From JBOHBN01 sp050698355 (GTDB lineage: Bacteria; Actinomycetota; Actinomycetes; Streptosporangiales; WHST01), in the NCBI GenBank assembly GCA_050698355.1, contig JBOHBN010000354.1, positions 1-54,041 of the forward strand: DNA of 54,041 nucleotides, written 5' to 3'. Both the position numbers and the translations under genes were made by a program. Within the stretch, counting starts at the first letter, position 1, and each line of letters opens with the position of its first letter. The notes below the pieces were generated by a model. The model was given only the letters and a program-made list of their open reading frames with translations, ran no database searches and was not told the origin of the DNA. Shown here piece after piece: positions 1 to 7,775 of this stretch.

Positions 1-485
1 AGCCGTACCAGCTCGTGCATATGAACCGACGCTGGTATCTGGTCGCCTGGGATGTGCACCGAGAGGACTGGCGGACGTTCCGGGCCGACCGGATGACGCT
101 GCGGATCCCGCACGGCCCTCGCTTCACTCCCCGGGAGTCGCCACCGCCCGACCTCGTCCCGCGGGGGGTGGACACGGCGCTCTTCCTTTACCGGGCGGAG
201 GTGACCGTGCATGCCCCGGCCGACTCGATCAAGGTGCCCAGCGCGGTACAGGTGGACCCGGTGGACGACAACACGTGCATCGTCCACGCGGGCGCCGACA
301 CCCCTCACCAACTCGCCCTGCACATCTTCATGCTCAACGCCGGCTTCACGGTGGACGGACCGCCCGAGTTGCTGGAGGAGCTAAGGAAGATCTCCGCCCG
401 ATGCACAGCCGCTGACCCCACGCCGCATGCGCCCGGGCGTGGAGCCCGATCCCGGCCGAGGCCTACAAAGGGGCACTGGCCGTGA
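1..485 (+). CDS. WYL-domain transcriptional regulator, 5' end missing
   Basis: The frame is already open at base 3, so the start and the N-terminal helix-turn-helix lie outside the window. What remains is the WYL domain. The W-Y-L triad is at 33-41 (context RRWYLVAWD), followed by the family's DWRTFRADRM strand. A C-terminal wing follows, and the last 25 or so residues are Arg/Pro-rich and probably disordered. WYL proteins of this YafY-like type are usually DNA-binding regulators that sense a ligand through the SH3-like WYL fold. The target cannot be told because the DNA-binding part is absent and no neighbouring operon is visible. Family assignment is secure; function is general only. Confidence 0.8.
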   Translation, partial: PYQLVHMNRRWYLVAWDVHREDWRTFRADRMTLRIPHGPRFTPRESPPPDLVPRGVDTALFLYRAEVTVHAPADSIKVPSAVQVDPVDDNTCIVHAGADTPHQLALHIFMLNAGFTVDGPPELLEELRKISARCTAADPTPHAPGRGARSRPRPTKGHWP

Positions 486-518
486 CCGGTCGCAGGCGTC
501 ATGGATGAGCAGCTCCCA

Positions 519-1338
519 TCAGGCGGCCAGGCCCAGATCGAGATGGGCGTCCATGTCGATCTCGATCATCCCGTACAGGTTCGCGTGCGACCAGAACAGT
601 GGTGACGAGGCGCGCCGGTCGGCGTGGGTGAGCTGGTCGGCCCACTCGGGGTCCTTGAGGATTGACTGGACCAGCAGCGTGTTGATGAACACCAGGGCGG
701 ACTGCAGCAGGTGCAGAGCGAGCATGGAGACCTCCTGGTTCTCCCGGTCGCTGCCGGTCAGCACCCCGTCCTTGCCGTAGAACAGGTCGGTGTTGGCTGA
801 GTTCCAGTTCTCCACCACCTGCAGACCCTCGTGGATCTCCCGGCGTAGCCCCTCCGACGCCATGAAGTCGGCGATGAACACGCTCTTGACCGCGCGGCCG
901 ACCTCCTCGATTGCCCAGTAGGTGGGGTGCTTGGGACCGCCGCGGGTGAAGCGGCGCAGCACCTGCTCGGCCTCGGCGGTCCGCAGCTTGAGCGCGGTGG
1001 CGTACTTGACCATCTGGTCGTACTGCTGCGCGATCAGCTCCCAGTTGATGACCCCAGCGCCTCACGGATCTGCTTGCGGTGGAACTCGATCGTGCTGCCC
1101 ACCCACTTGTAGTCGGCGAACAGCTCCGGATCGACCTTGACTTGCCCGGCGACGTAGTCCACCGCAGCCTTTGGGATCTTCCCGAGTGCCGCGGGAACCG
1201 TGCCTCCAGCTCGAAGAACTTCAAGATCAGACTGAAGCCCAGCCGTGTGGCACTGGTCTTGTTGGCCACCAGCTCCCAGTCATCGTCCAGCAACGTCCAC
1301 GCGGCGATCAGATCTTCCGGTTCCCACTCGCGACGCAC
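519..1338 (-). pseudogene. Tn3-family transposase remnant, frameshifted and internally deleted
   Basis: The start is intact: GTG at 1338 with a GGAAGGGG ribosome site and the N-terminus MRREWEPEDL typical of Tn3 transposases (DUF4158). A single-base loss near 1179-1185 shifts the frame; the next frame continues the domain (AAVDYVAGQVKVDPELF). Near 1051-1055 the N-terminal part joins directly to the C-terminal DDE domain (INWELIAQQYDQMVKYATAL, then HPTYWAIEEVGRAV, VVENWNSANTDLFYGK and SMLALHLLQSALVFINTL), which ends at 519. Full Tn3 transposases are near 1000 residues, so roughly 600-700 central residues are gone. No terminal inverted repeats or resolvase were recognised. The element is dead. 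Confidence 0.88.
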
Positions 1339-1551
1339 CCTGGTCGCCCCTTCCGCATGATCGGGCCCCCGAGAACACGGGCAACACGATCAAACGCCGA
1401 ACGGGCACTACGCCCCGGTACGACCGACTCGTGACGATCACGAACCGCAACAGTGATCCACCCCACCGCTACTTTGGGGGTGGGGTCAGTTTCGGGAGTA
1501 GGACGCCGACATAGCGGGGACCTGGTATACCGCACAGCCCTGAGTAGCGCG

Positions 1552-1588
1552 TTGACATCAAGTCATCAAATACCTAACATCTTGATGT
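1552..1588 (+). promoter_or_regulatory. vapBC promoter with overlapping inverted-repeat operator
   Basis: TTGACA (1552-1557) and TAACAT (1575-1580) are separated by exactly 17 bases, which places the transcript start about two bases before the ATG at 1589, so the message should be leaderless or nearly so. A perfect 8-base inverted repeat, ACATCAAG (1555-1562) and CTTGATGT (1581-1588), brackets the promoter. A third related half-site, TCATCAAA, is at 1563-1570. The ribbon-helix-helix antitoxin encoded next is the natural ligand, as in other autoregulated vapBC operons. Confidence 0.75.
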
Positions 1589-1840
1589 ATGAGAACGACT
1601 CTCAGCCTTGACCCCGACGTGGCCGCGCACCTGGAGCGGCTACGCGCGCGGGGAGAGCGGTCGTTCAAGCAGCTCGTCAACGACGCGCTCCGTTCCGGGC
1701 TTGCGAGCATGGAGCAGGGCGGCGTCGCGCAGGTTCGCGGACCGTTCACCCATCCGGCATCGCTCGGTCGGCCCCGACTCCCCGACGTCGACGATGTCAG
1801 CGAGGCGCTGGCACTCGTCGAGGGCGACGGCTATCGGTGA
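1589..1840 (+). CDS. vapB: VapB-type ribbon-helix-helix antitoxin
   Basis: An 83-residue protein. The N-terminal MRTTLSLDPDVAAHLERL is a classic ribbon-helix-helix DNA-binding start: one beta strand, then a helix. The second helix is FKQLVNDALRSGLASM. The acidic C-terminal tail (VDDVSEALALVEGD) is the usual toxin-binding region. It overlaps the downstream toxin start by four bases (GTGA at 1837-1840), so the pair is translationally coupled. It should neutralise the VapC RNase and, as a complex, bind the inverted repeat in its own promoter. The start at 1589 sits directly after the predicted transcription start, so no ribosome site is expected. Confidence 0.88.
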   Translation: MRTTLSLDPDVAAHLERLRARGERSFKQLVNDALRSGLASMEQGGVAQVRGPFTHPASLGRPRLPDVDDVSEALALVEGDGYR

Positions 1841-2280
1841 TCCTGCTCGACGCGAACCTTCTCGTCTACGCCTATGTTGCCGACTACGAGCAGCATGCCG
1901 ATGCCCGCGAGTGGCTCGAGCAGCAGTTGGCCGACTCGCCTCGTGTTGGGTTTCCTTGGCCGGCCATGCTGGCCTTCATGCGGCTGGTGACGAACCCGCG
2001 GTTGTTCCCGAGCCCGGCCGCGATTGGCGACGCCTGGTCGCAGGTGCGGTCCTGGCTGTCCGCTCCGAGTGCCTGGGTACCGGTGCCTGGAGGTCAGCAT
2101 CGGTCGCTTCTCGGCCGGTGCCTTTCGGTTCACGGTCTGGCAGCGAATGACGTGCCCAATGCCCACCTTGCCGCGCTCGCGCTCGAGCACGGCCTTGCGC
2201 TGGCGACCAACGACGCCGGCTTCGCGCGCTTCCCCGGCCTCAGGTGGTTCAACCCGCTAGCCGAGACGGGTCAGCGGTAG
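1837..2280 (+). CDS. vapC: VapC-family PIN-domain toxin (Mtu_PIN type)
   Basis: A 147-residue PIN-domain ribonuclease of the subgroup common in actinobacteria. The first catalytic aspartate is D5 in LLDANLLVYAY. The middle block WPAMLAFMRLVTNPRLFP and the C-terminal block NAHLAALALEHGLALATND are diagnostic. The position I would expect to be the third acidic residue (usually DAHLAAL) reads N108 here, while D126 is present; this may lower activity or be tolerated. The substrate RNA is unknown (tRNA or rRNA for studied VapCs). Its 3' end overlaps the convergent siderophore-interacting-protein gene by ten bases (2271-2280). Confidence 0.87.
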   Translation: MILLDANLLVYAYVADYEQHADAREWLEQQLADSPRVGFPWPAMLAFMRLVTNPRLFPSPAAIGDAWSQVRSWLSAPSAWVPVPGGQHRSLLGRCLSVHGLAANDVPNAHLAALALEHGLALATNDAGFARFPGLRWFNPLAETGQR

Positions 2281-3080
2281 GACACGCCGCGGCGCCAGTA
2301 GCCGACGAAGCGGATGGCGGAGGTGGACACGCCCCGGTCGTGCACCAGGTGCCGCCGCACCCGCTTGATCATGCCGGACTCACCGGCAAGGAAGGCGTAC
2401 GGTTCGCCGGCGGGAAGCTGTGCGTCGCGGAGCGCTTCGAGAATGGCTGCGCCGGGCTTTGCGCCCTCCGCTCGGAGCAGCCAGCGCACGGTCGTCGCGG
2501 CGCCGAGCGGGCCGACGTCCTGCGCGTCGTCCGGATGCGGCACCTCGATCAGCGCGTGCGCCACGGTGTCGGTCTCCAGCGATGCGAGGATCCCTGCTGC
2601 GGCCGGCAGCGCCGCTTCGTCGGCGACGACCAGCTGCCACGGTGCCGAGGTTGGCCAGTCGTAGGTGACTCCCTGGTCCATGATCCCGACGCGGTCGCCC
2701 GGGCTGGCGTGGCGTGCCCACCGGGTAGCCGGCCCCTCGTGGTCGTGCAACACGAAATCCACGTCGATCTCGGCAGGCCTTGCCGCGCGGACCGTGTAGT
2801 TGCGTACGGTCGGCCGCGTGCCCTCGGGCATCGCCAGCACTTCCGGCCACCACTTCTCGGTCACCGGGAGCACCGGCTCGTCCTGGCCGGACTGCGGTAG
2901 GAACAGCCGGAACCACTGGTCCGCCCCTTGGGGCGCGAACTCCGCGATGCCCGTACCGCCCAGCGTGACGCGCCGCATGTGCGGGCTGACGGTCCGGGCG
3001 CGGATCACCTCGACATGGCGAGCTCGGGGGGTAGGGGCGGTGCTCGACCGAGCGCGCGCCGACGGAGTTGCTGTCGTCAT
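2271..3080 (-). CDS. Siderophore-interacting protein (FAD-dependent ferric-siderophore reductase family)
   Basis: About 269 residues, from the ATG at 3080 preceded by GGAAAG. An upstream in-frame start at 3137 is less likely because it runs through the promoter. The N-terminal FAD-binding half carries MRRVTLGGTGIAEF and the FAD-contact motif RNYTVR. The C-terminal half is the SIP domain with the NAD(P)H-binding-like stretch WQLVVADEAALPAAAGIL and the ending FVGYWRRG. Family members such as ViuB and FscN are cytoplasmic and release iron from imported siderophores by reduction. No siderophore synthesis or transport gene is adjacent, so it probably serves a siderophore system elsewhere. The possible iron box upstream supports iron control. 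Confidence 0.9.
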   Translation of the reverse strand: MTTATPSARARSSTAPTPRARHVEVIRARTVSPHMRRVTLGGTGIAEFAPQGADQWFRLFLPQSGQDEPVLPVTEKWWPEVLAMPEGTRPTVRNYTVRAARPAEIDVDFVLHDHEGPATRWARHASPGDRVGIMDQGVTYDWPTSAPWQLVVADEAALPAAAGILASLETDTVAHALIEVPHPDDAQDVGPLGAATTVRWLLRAEGAKPGAAILEALRDAQLPAGEPYAFLAGESGMIKRVRRHLVHDRGVSTSAIRFVGYWRRGVSYR

Positions 3081-3117
3081 CGGTGTCTTTCCGTTCGGGA
3101 CCGGGCAAGTACGCAAG

Positions 3118-3131
3118 TAAGGGTACCCTAA
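3118..3131. promoter_or_regulatory. Possible iron box (IdeR/DmdR-like)
   Basis: The bases TAAGGGTACCCTAA form a near-perfect palindrome (one mismatched pair) about 38 bases upstream of the siderophore-interacting-protein start. The TTAGG half-site and dyad symmetry resemble DtxR/IdeR operators, but the core is shorter than the 19-base consensus, so this is only a candidate. Confidence 0.4.
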
Positions 3132-3216
3132 CCCCAATGCCTAACCTGCAGCCAATGGGCCGAATGTCCGGGTGGCGGTGCTTGCATTGCAATAGAACTC
3201 GTGTTCGAATAGCGGT

Positions 3217-4839
3217 ATGCGCTGGGAACCGCTACGGACAACGGCCGAGCCGGCCGAGCCGCTTCCGCTCGACCTGCCGGGTGCCGCCGACGCGCCGGCC
3301 GGACAGGGCACCGGCCGCGCCGGCCTGCACACGCCCGGACCCGAACCGATCCCCAGCGGCACCGACGAAGCGCTCACTGTCGAGATCCGGGCGAAGTCCA
3401 TCATCAACCGCGTACCGGCCGCGTCGCACATGCCGTTCTCCTGGACCATCAACCCGTACCGGGGCTGCTCCCATGCGTGCCGCTACTGCATGGCTGGTGA
3501 CACCGCGGTGCTGCTGGCTGACGGGCATACCAAGGCGCTCGCGGACGTGCGTCCGGGCGATGTCGTCTACGGCACCGAACGACGGGGCAACTACCGCAGG
3601 TACGCACGTACCGAGGTTCTCGCGCACTGGGGAACGGTCAAGCCGGCTTTCCGGGTCGAGTTGGAGGACGGCACCGTGCTGGTCGCCAGCGGCGATCATA
3701 GGTTCTTGACTACCCGGGGCTGGAAGTACGTGACCGGTGCCGGAGCGGGGCGAGACTGTCGTCCACATCTCACGGCGAGCGACGAGCTGGTCGGTGTCGG
3801 ATCGCTACGCGAGCCGTGTCAGACGGCGGTGGGTACCCCGGCGACGACGGCGGTGCAGGCCGGCTCCGCCGCTCGCGTGCGGGCGATCCCGGAGCTTGGC
3901 CAGTGGCCGGCAGGGGATGGGGGGTACAGCGACGCGGACCTTCGAGTCGTATCGGTCACCTCCCTCGGGGCCGAGCTGCCGATGTACGACATCACCACCG
4001 CTACCGGCGACTTCATCGCGAACGGTGTGGTGAGCCACAACTGCTTCGCCCGGCGCACGCACACCTACCTCGACCTCGACGCGGGCGCCGACTTCGACAC
4101 CAAGATCATGGTGAAGGTCAACGCCGGTGATCTGCTACGCAGAGAGCTGGCGAACCCGCGCTGGGCCGGCGAGTCCATCGCGATGGGCACCAACACCGAC
4201 CCGTACCAGCGTGCCGAGGGGCGCTACCGGTTGATGCGCGAGATCATCGCTGCGCTGCGCGACCGGAGCAACCCGTTCTCCATCCTCACCAAGGGTACGC
4301 TGATCCTGCGCGACCTCGACCTGATCCGCGAGGCGGCGGAGCGCACCCGGGTCTCCATCGCGGTCTCGGTGGGTTCGGTCGACGAGGCGCTGTGGCGCGA
4401 GGTCGAGCCCGGCACGCCCGCACCCGCTCGGCGCCTCGATGTCGTGCGCCGGTTCGCCGACGCGGGGATCGGCTGCTCGGTGCTGATGGCGCCGATCCTG
4501 CCCGGCCTGTCCGACTCGCCGGAGCAGGTCGAGCGCACGGTCGCCGCGATCGCCGCGGCGGGCGCCGACGGCGTCACGCCACTGCTGCTGCACCTGCGCC
4601 CGGGAGCGCGGGAGTGGTATCGCGCGTGGCTCGAGCGCCGCCACCCGCATCTCACGCCGCTGTACGACCGGCTCTACCGCGGTGGGTCGTACGCGCCGCG
4701 GGCGTACCAGCGGACCGTCACTGCCATGGTCCGCGACGCGGCGCGCAGGTACGGCCTCGACCGGCAGCCGGCCGCGTCCTTCCGGGAGTCGGGAGCCGAG
4801 TCCGCGGTGCCAGCCGCCGAGCAGCTCACCTTCACCTAG
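3217..4839 (+). CDS. Rv2578c-family radical SAM protein interrupted by an intein
   Basis: A 540-residue precursor. Removing residues 91-275 leaves a 355-residue extein that reads as a continuous radical SAM protein: YRGCSHACRY joins to CFARRTHTYLDLD, giving the CxxxCxxC motif with C84, C88 and C276. Later extein blocks include MGTNTDPYQRAEG, ILTKGTLILRDLDL, VSVGSVDE and LMAPILPGLSDS. The family is SPL-like and of unknown reaction. The N-terminal 50 residues are Pro/Ala-rich. The ATG at 3217 has no strong ribosome site. The protein can assemble its 4Fe-4S cluster only after splicing, because one ligand is the +1 cysteine. The gene ends exactly at the edge of the accessory island. Confidence 0.93.
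   Translation: MRWEPLRTTAEPAEPLPLDLPGAADAPAGQGTGRAGLHTPGPEPIPSGTDEALTVEIRAKSIINRVPAASHMPFSWTINPYRGCSHACRYCMAGDTAVLLADGHTKALADVRPGDVVYGTERRGNYRRYARTEVLAHWGTVKPAFRVELEDGTVLVASGDHRFLTTRGWKYVTGAGAGRDCRPHLTASDELVGVGSLREPCQTAVGTPATTAVQAGSAARVRAIPELGQWPAGDGGYSDADLRVVSVTSLGAELPMYDITTATGDFIANGVVSHNCFARRTHTYLDLDAGADFDTKIMVKVNAGDLLRRELANPRWAGESIAMGTNTDPYQRAEGRYRLMREIIAALRDRSNPFSILTKGTLILRDLDLIREAAERTRVSIAVSVGSVDEALWREVEPGTPAPARRLDVVRRFADAGIGCSVLMAPILPGLSDSPEQVERTVAAIAAAGADGVTPLLLHLRPGAREWYRAWLERRHPHLTPLYDRLYRGGSYAPRAYQRTVTAMVRDAARRYGLDRQPAASFRESGAESAVPAAEQLTFT
3487..4041 (+). other. Mini-intein (185 residues) inside the radical SAM gene
   Basis: Splicing blocks are all visible. Block A is Cys1 with MAGDTAVLLADG and VRPGD. 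Block B is VLVASGDHRFLT with the penultimate-step histidine at precursor residue 161. Block F is LPMYDITTATGDFIANG. Block G is VVSHN ending in His274-Asn275, followed by the +1 nucleophile Cys276. The roughly 80 residues between blocks B and F carry no LAGLIDADG or HNH signature, so this is a mini-intein with no recognisable homing endonuclease and should no longer move by itself. It keeps every residue needed for class 1 splicing. Intein-bearing members of this protein family have been described, so the insertion is not new. Confidence 0.93.
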
Positions 4840-4844
4840 CTAGC

Positions 4845-4937
4845 ATCGGCGCCCGGCTCCTCGCCCTCGCCGCAGCGATCTGGCACAACTGGCGCATTAA
4901 CGCACCCGTCAAGCGCTCCCTGATCGCCTACCACCAT
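4845..4937 (+). mobile_element. C-terminal fragment of a DDE transposase (IS remnant A)
   Basis: Only 31 codons remain: ARLLALAAAIWHNW, then APVKRSLIAYHH, matching the extreme C-terminus of a common actinobacterial IS transposase that normally ends near AYDH. It begins five bases after the stop of the radical SAM gene and marks the left edge of the accessory island. It is the missing C-terminal part relative to remnant B at 7.4-7.6 kb, in the same orientation. Confidence 0.72.
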
Positions 4938-5257
4938 TGGACTCACTCATCTAGGGGCCAGTCGTCCATCTCGATCGATATTCAACCGGGCGTCCGTGGA
5001 CATGTACGAGCGGTTCATCAGCCGCCAGCAGACAGACGGCTTGGCTTGCTTTGCCCTTGGGCCGGGACGCTGGCGAGAAGGCAGTGCTGGGTATCCACGG
5101 CGTCGCCGTCCCACATATTCATCCTCGTTGATCTCGGCGCGAGGCAGGCAGTGGAACGTGCGGCAGCGGAATGGTCCTGGTCCTGAGGGCGGCTCTGGTA
5201 GACAAGTTGCCAGGCTGTTTCGACGAGCCCGACCTAGCATCGTGATCGGAGTCGGCT
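4938..5257. other. Non-coding stretch before the DUF262 gene
   Basis: About 320 bases with no recognisable gene, repeat or clear promoter. A GGAG ribosome site lies about seven bases before the GTG at 5258. Base composition is lower in GC than the flanking core genes. Confidence 0.5.
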
Positions 5258-7249
5258 GTGCCCCAAGATGTGCGTTTGACGCTGCCGCAAGTGGTTTCGC
5301 AACGACTCTTCGAGGTCGCCGAGTATCAGCGGCCATACGCCTGGGAGGCCAAGCAGCTCAAGGACTTGTGGGACGATCTCGATCTCATGGGATCCGGGCA
5401 TCATTACGCCGGGACGGTCGTCCTCAAGGCGATCGATGGCACCAAGGAAACTACCGTCGACGGTGATCGGTTGACACGCTACGAGGTGGTCGACGGCCAG
5501 CAGCGCCTTACCACCTGCTTCCTGCTCATCGATCGCCTGATCAAGGGGCTGAAGCGGTTCGCGCCTGCCGGCATAGAAGGGGTGGACCGCGCGGTCTCGA
5601 AGCTCGATGACAGTTTCGGCGCGGTGACTATCTCGGGTGTTTCAAAGCCGCGGCTGAGTCTGGGCGCGGACCTCGACGAGTTCTGGCAAGAGCAGATCCT
5701 GCTCGGCAAGCCGATCGTCGGATCGGTCCTGGTTGCCGGCGAGCAGCGGCTGAAGGGGGCGGCCGAGTTCTTCGACGATCAGCTGGCTTGGTTGGTCGCT
5801 GGGGTCGATGCCGCAACCGCGGTCGCCAGGCTGCTCGACGTGCGCAGTCGTGTCACGTCGGGCCTGAAGTTCCTCGTCTATGAGATCGAGAGCGACGCAG
5901 AGGTCGGTGTGATCTTCGAAACGCTCAACGAGCGCGGTCGGGGACTCACTGATGTCGAGAAGGTCAAGAACTACCTGCTCTACCTCGCAGGTCAGCTCTT
6001 GGATGATCGAAAGAGCCATCTCGCGGAGTTGATCAACACCAAGTGGTCGGAGATCTTCAGGGAATTGGCAAAGTTGCCGAGCCGGTACGAGGAGCGGCTG
6101 CTCCGCGCGCACTGGCTGGCGACGCAAGAGCCAGACGCACGGCAGTGGAAGCGGACGGCGTCAGTGAAGGAGAAGTTCCCGCGCAGCAAGTACGTACCGG
6201 GATCTGACCGCCTCACGCATGTGCCGGGCCCGAATGATGATCACGCATCGGGTGCGACGGTCGATGCGAACAACCCCGTGTGGTCGGATCTCTACGAGGA
6301 CGTCAAGGCCTACGTGCTGTCACTGCACGCATGTGCAACGTTCATCGGCGAACTCAACGACTCTGCGGCGCCATACCACTCCTTCCACTCCGACCACGAG
6401 CGTGCGCGCCGAGCAACGTCCGCACTCAACCGGAGTCCAGTGACTGCCCTGTTCCTGCCGCTCCTGTTCGCGTTCAGGCTGGTTCACCCGACGGACGGGG
6501 TCGGGTACGCCGACCTCGTCGAGCTCTGCGAGAAGTACTCCGCGCGCGTCTTCGCGATCGCCCAGCGGCGCTCCAACGCGGGCGAGCCCTACCTGTGCAA
6601 GATTGCCCATCGAATGTATCTGGGTCGGCCAGTGGAGGAGGGCACGACCGCACTTCGAGCCCTGCTGTGGGACTACGCACCGGACCCGGTTGTCGAGCAA
6701 GCCCTGCTTGCCAAGGACAACTGGTACGGCCGCCAGTCACACAAGTACCTGCTCTACGAGTACGAACTGTCGAAGGCGAAGTCGCCGTTCGACGTCAAGC
6801 CGTGGTCGGAGTTCATCGATACGGGTAACCGCAAGACCACCGAGCACGTGCTTCCGCAGAATCCTGACTCGGACAGCGGTTGGTGGAAGTCCTTCAGCGA
6901 GGAGGAGCACAAGCGACTCCACCACACGCTCGGCAATCTCGTACTCACCTACGACAACTCGGCGTACTCGAACAAGGACTACGTCGCGAAGCGCGGCACG
7001 GTCGACCAGACCACTCCTCCGTGTTACTACACCGCGAGCCTCGCCCAGGAGCGTGAGATCGCCGCATGGCCGGTATGGGCGCCCGCATCCATCGACGAGC
7101 GTCAGCAGGGAATCGCTGCCTGGGCAATGGACAGATGGAGCGTGATTCCACCCGATGACGTGGCCTTGCAACAGGCAGATACCGAGGTGACATCGGAGGT
7201 CGAGGCAGCGGCCACCTCGGACCTGGACGTGTCTGAGGAACCGAACTAG
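5258..7249 (+). CDS. GmrSD/SspE-like DUF262-DUF1524 nuclease, probable antiphage restriction enzyme
   Basis: A 663-residue fused protein. The N-terminal DUF262 domain has YQRPYAW (residues 23-29) and the nucleotide-binding signature DGQQRLTT (79-86). The C-terminal DUF1524 domain carries an HNH-type nuclease motif, TTEHVLPQNPDS (E529-H530), followed by LGNLVLTYDNSAYSNKDY. This architecture is that of type IV restriction systems (GmrSD, BrxU) and SspE: NTP-dependent cleavage of phage DNA with modified bases or dependent on a phosphorothioate state. No modification or Ssp/BREX partner is adjacent, so a stand-alone type IV role is the simplest reading. It is flanked by transposase remnants and looks horizontally acquired. 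Start choice: GTG at 5258 with GGAG upstream. Confidence 0.88.
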   Translation: MPQDVRLTLPQVVSQRLFEVAEYQRPYAWEAKQLKDLWDDLDLMGSGHHYAGTVVLKAIDGTKETTVDGDRLTRYEVVDGQQRLTTCFLLIDRLIKGLKRFAPAGIEGVDRAVSKLDDSFGAVTISGVSKPRLSLGADLDEFWQEQILLGKPIVGSVLVAGEQRLKGAAEFFDDQLAWLVAGVDAATAVARLLDVRSRVTSGLKFLVYEIESDAEVGVIFETLNERGRGLTDVEKVKNYLLYLAGQLLDDRKSHLAELINTKWSEIFRELAKLPSRYEERLLRAHWLATQEPDARQWKRTASVKEKFPRSKYVPGSDRLTHVPGPNDDHASGATVDANNPVWSDLYEDVKAYVLSLHACATFIGELNDSAAPYHSFHSDHERARRATSALNRSPVTALFLPLLFAFRLVHPTDGVGYADLVELCEKYSARVFAIAQRRSNAGEPYLCKIAHRMYLGRPVEEGTTALRALLWDYAPDPVVEQALLAKDNWYGRQSHKYLLYEYELSKAKSPFDVKPWSEFIDTGNRKTTEHVLPQNPDSDSGWWKSFSEEEHKRLHHTLGNLVLTYDNSAYSNKDYVAKRGTVDQTTPPCYYTASLAQEREIAAWPVWAPASIDERQQGIAAWAMDRWSVIPPDDVALQQADTEVTSEVEAAATSDLDVSEEPN

Positions 7250-7411
7250 ACGAATGAGTCCTATTGAGGTCTTCGGCGTGTCATTGTGGTGAAGGGAAGT
7301 GGACCGTGCCGAAGATCATTTTGTGGAAACAATCTCGACACGCTCCTGAACACCTGTATGTGACCCTCGATGATCGAGTGCTGCCCGCCCCTGGGCTGGT
7401 CGCGAGACGCT

Positions 7412-7639
7412 GACCACGCGCTGAGTACCTCCGGACAGGTCATCGTCGGCGACAAGGGCTTCGCCGGCGCGGGCTTCGAGGCCTTCCTCACCGATCAGCT
7501 CGGCTGTCACCTGCTCCGCCCCGACCGCGTCGACGAGCCGGTCCGGCAATAGATCGAAACGATCTTCGACATCCTCAAAGACCAGCTCTGCCCCGAAGCC
7601 CACGGCGCCCGCGCCCTGCCCGGGCTCTACGCTTGCTAG
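7412..7639 (+). mobile_element. Internal fragment of the same DDE transposase type (IS remnant B)
   Basis: The frame reads GQVIVGDKGFAGAGFEAFL, LLRPDRVDEPVRQ, a TAG at 7550-7552, then IETIFDILKDQL and ALPGLYAC before a stop at 7637-7639. Relatives have a tryptophan where the TAG sits (RQ-W-IE), so this is a TGG-to-TAG decay. The similarity ends at GLYA, almost exactly where remnant A starts (ARLLALAAAIWHN). The 5' boundary is unclear; bases 7250-7411 show nothing else recognisable. Confidence 0.7.
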
Positions 7640-7775
7640 TAATGATCTCCTTGTAGTAGTTCAGCTTGCTCGGCGGAGTGGTACACGCGGCGGCGCGGGC
7701 TCCGTGACGAGGTAGCGCTTTGGATGGTGGGACCGCCGCTGGCTCGGGGCGTGTCCGAGCGGCGGCCCCACCGGT

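Noticed and set aside
1475..1520. G-rich stretch considered as a Tn3 terminal inverted repeat
   Set aside because: It starts with GGGGTCAG but no matching copy was found near the other end of the transposase remnant.
5207..5240. TTGCCA and TAGCAT before the DUF262 gene as a promoter
   Set aside because: The spacing is 22 bases, too long for a normal promoter.
7640..7775. Possible gene start at the AAGGAG-like sequence near 7645-7660 on the minus strand
   Set aside because: No coding-like frame follows it; the stretch between IS remnant B and the small zinc-ribbon frame shows nothing recognisable.
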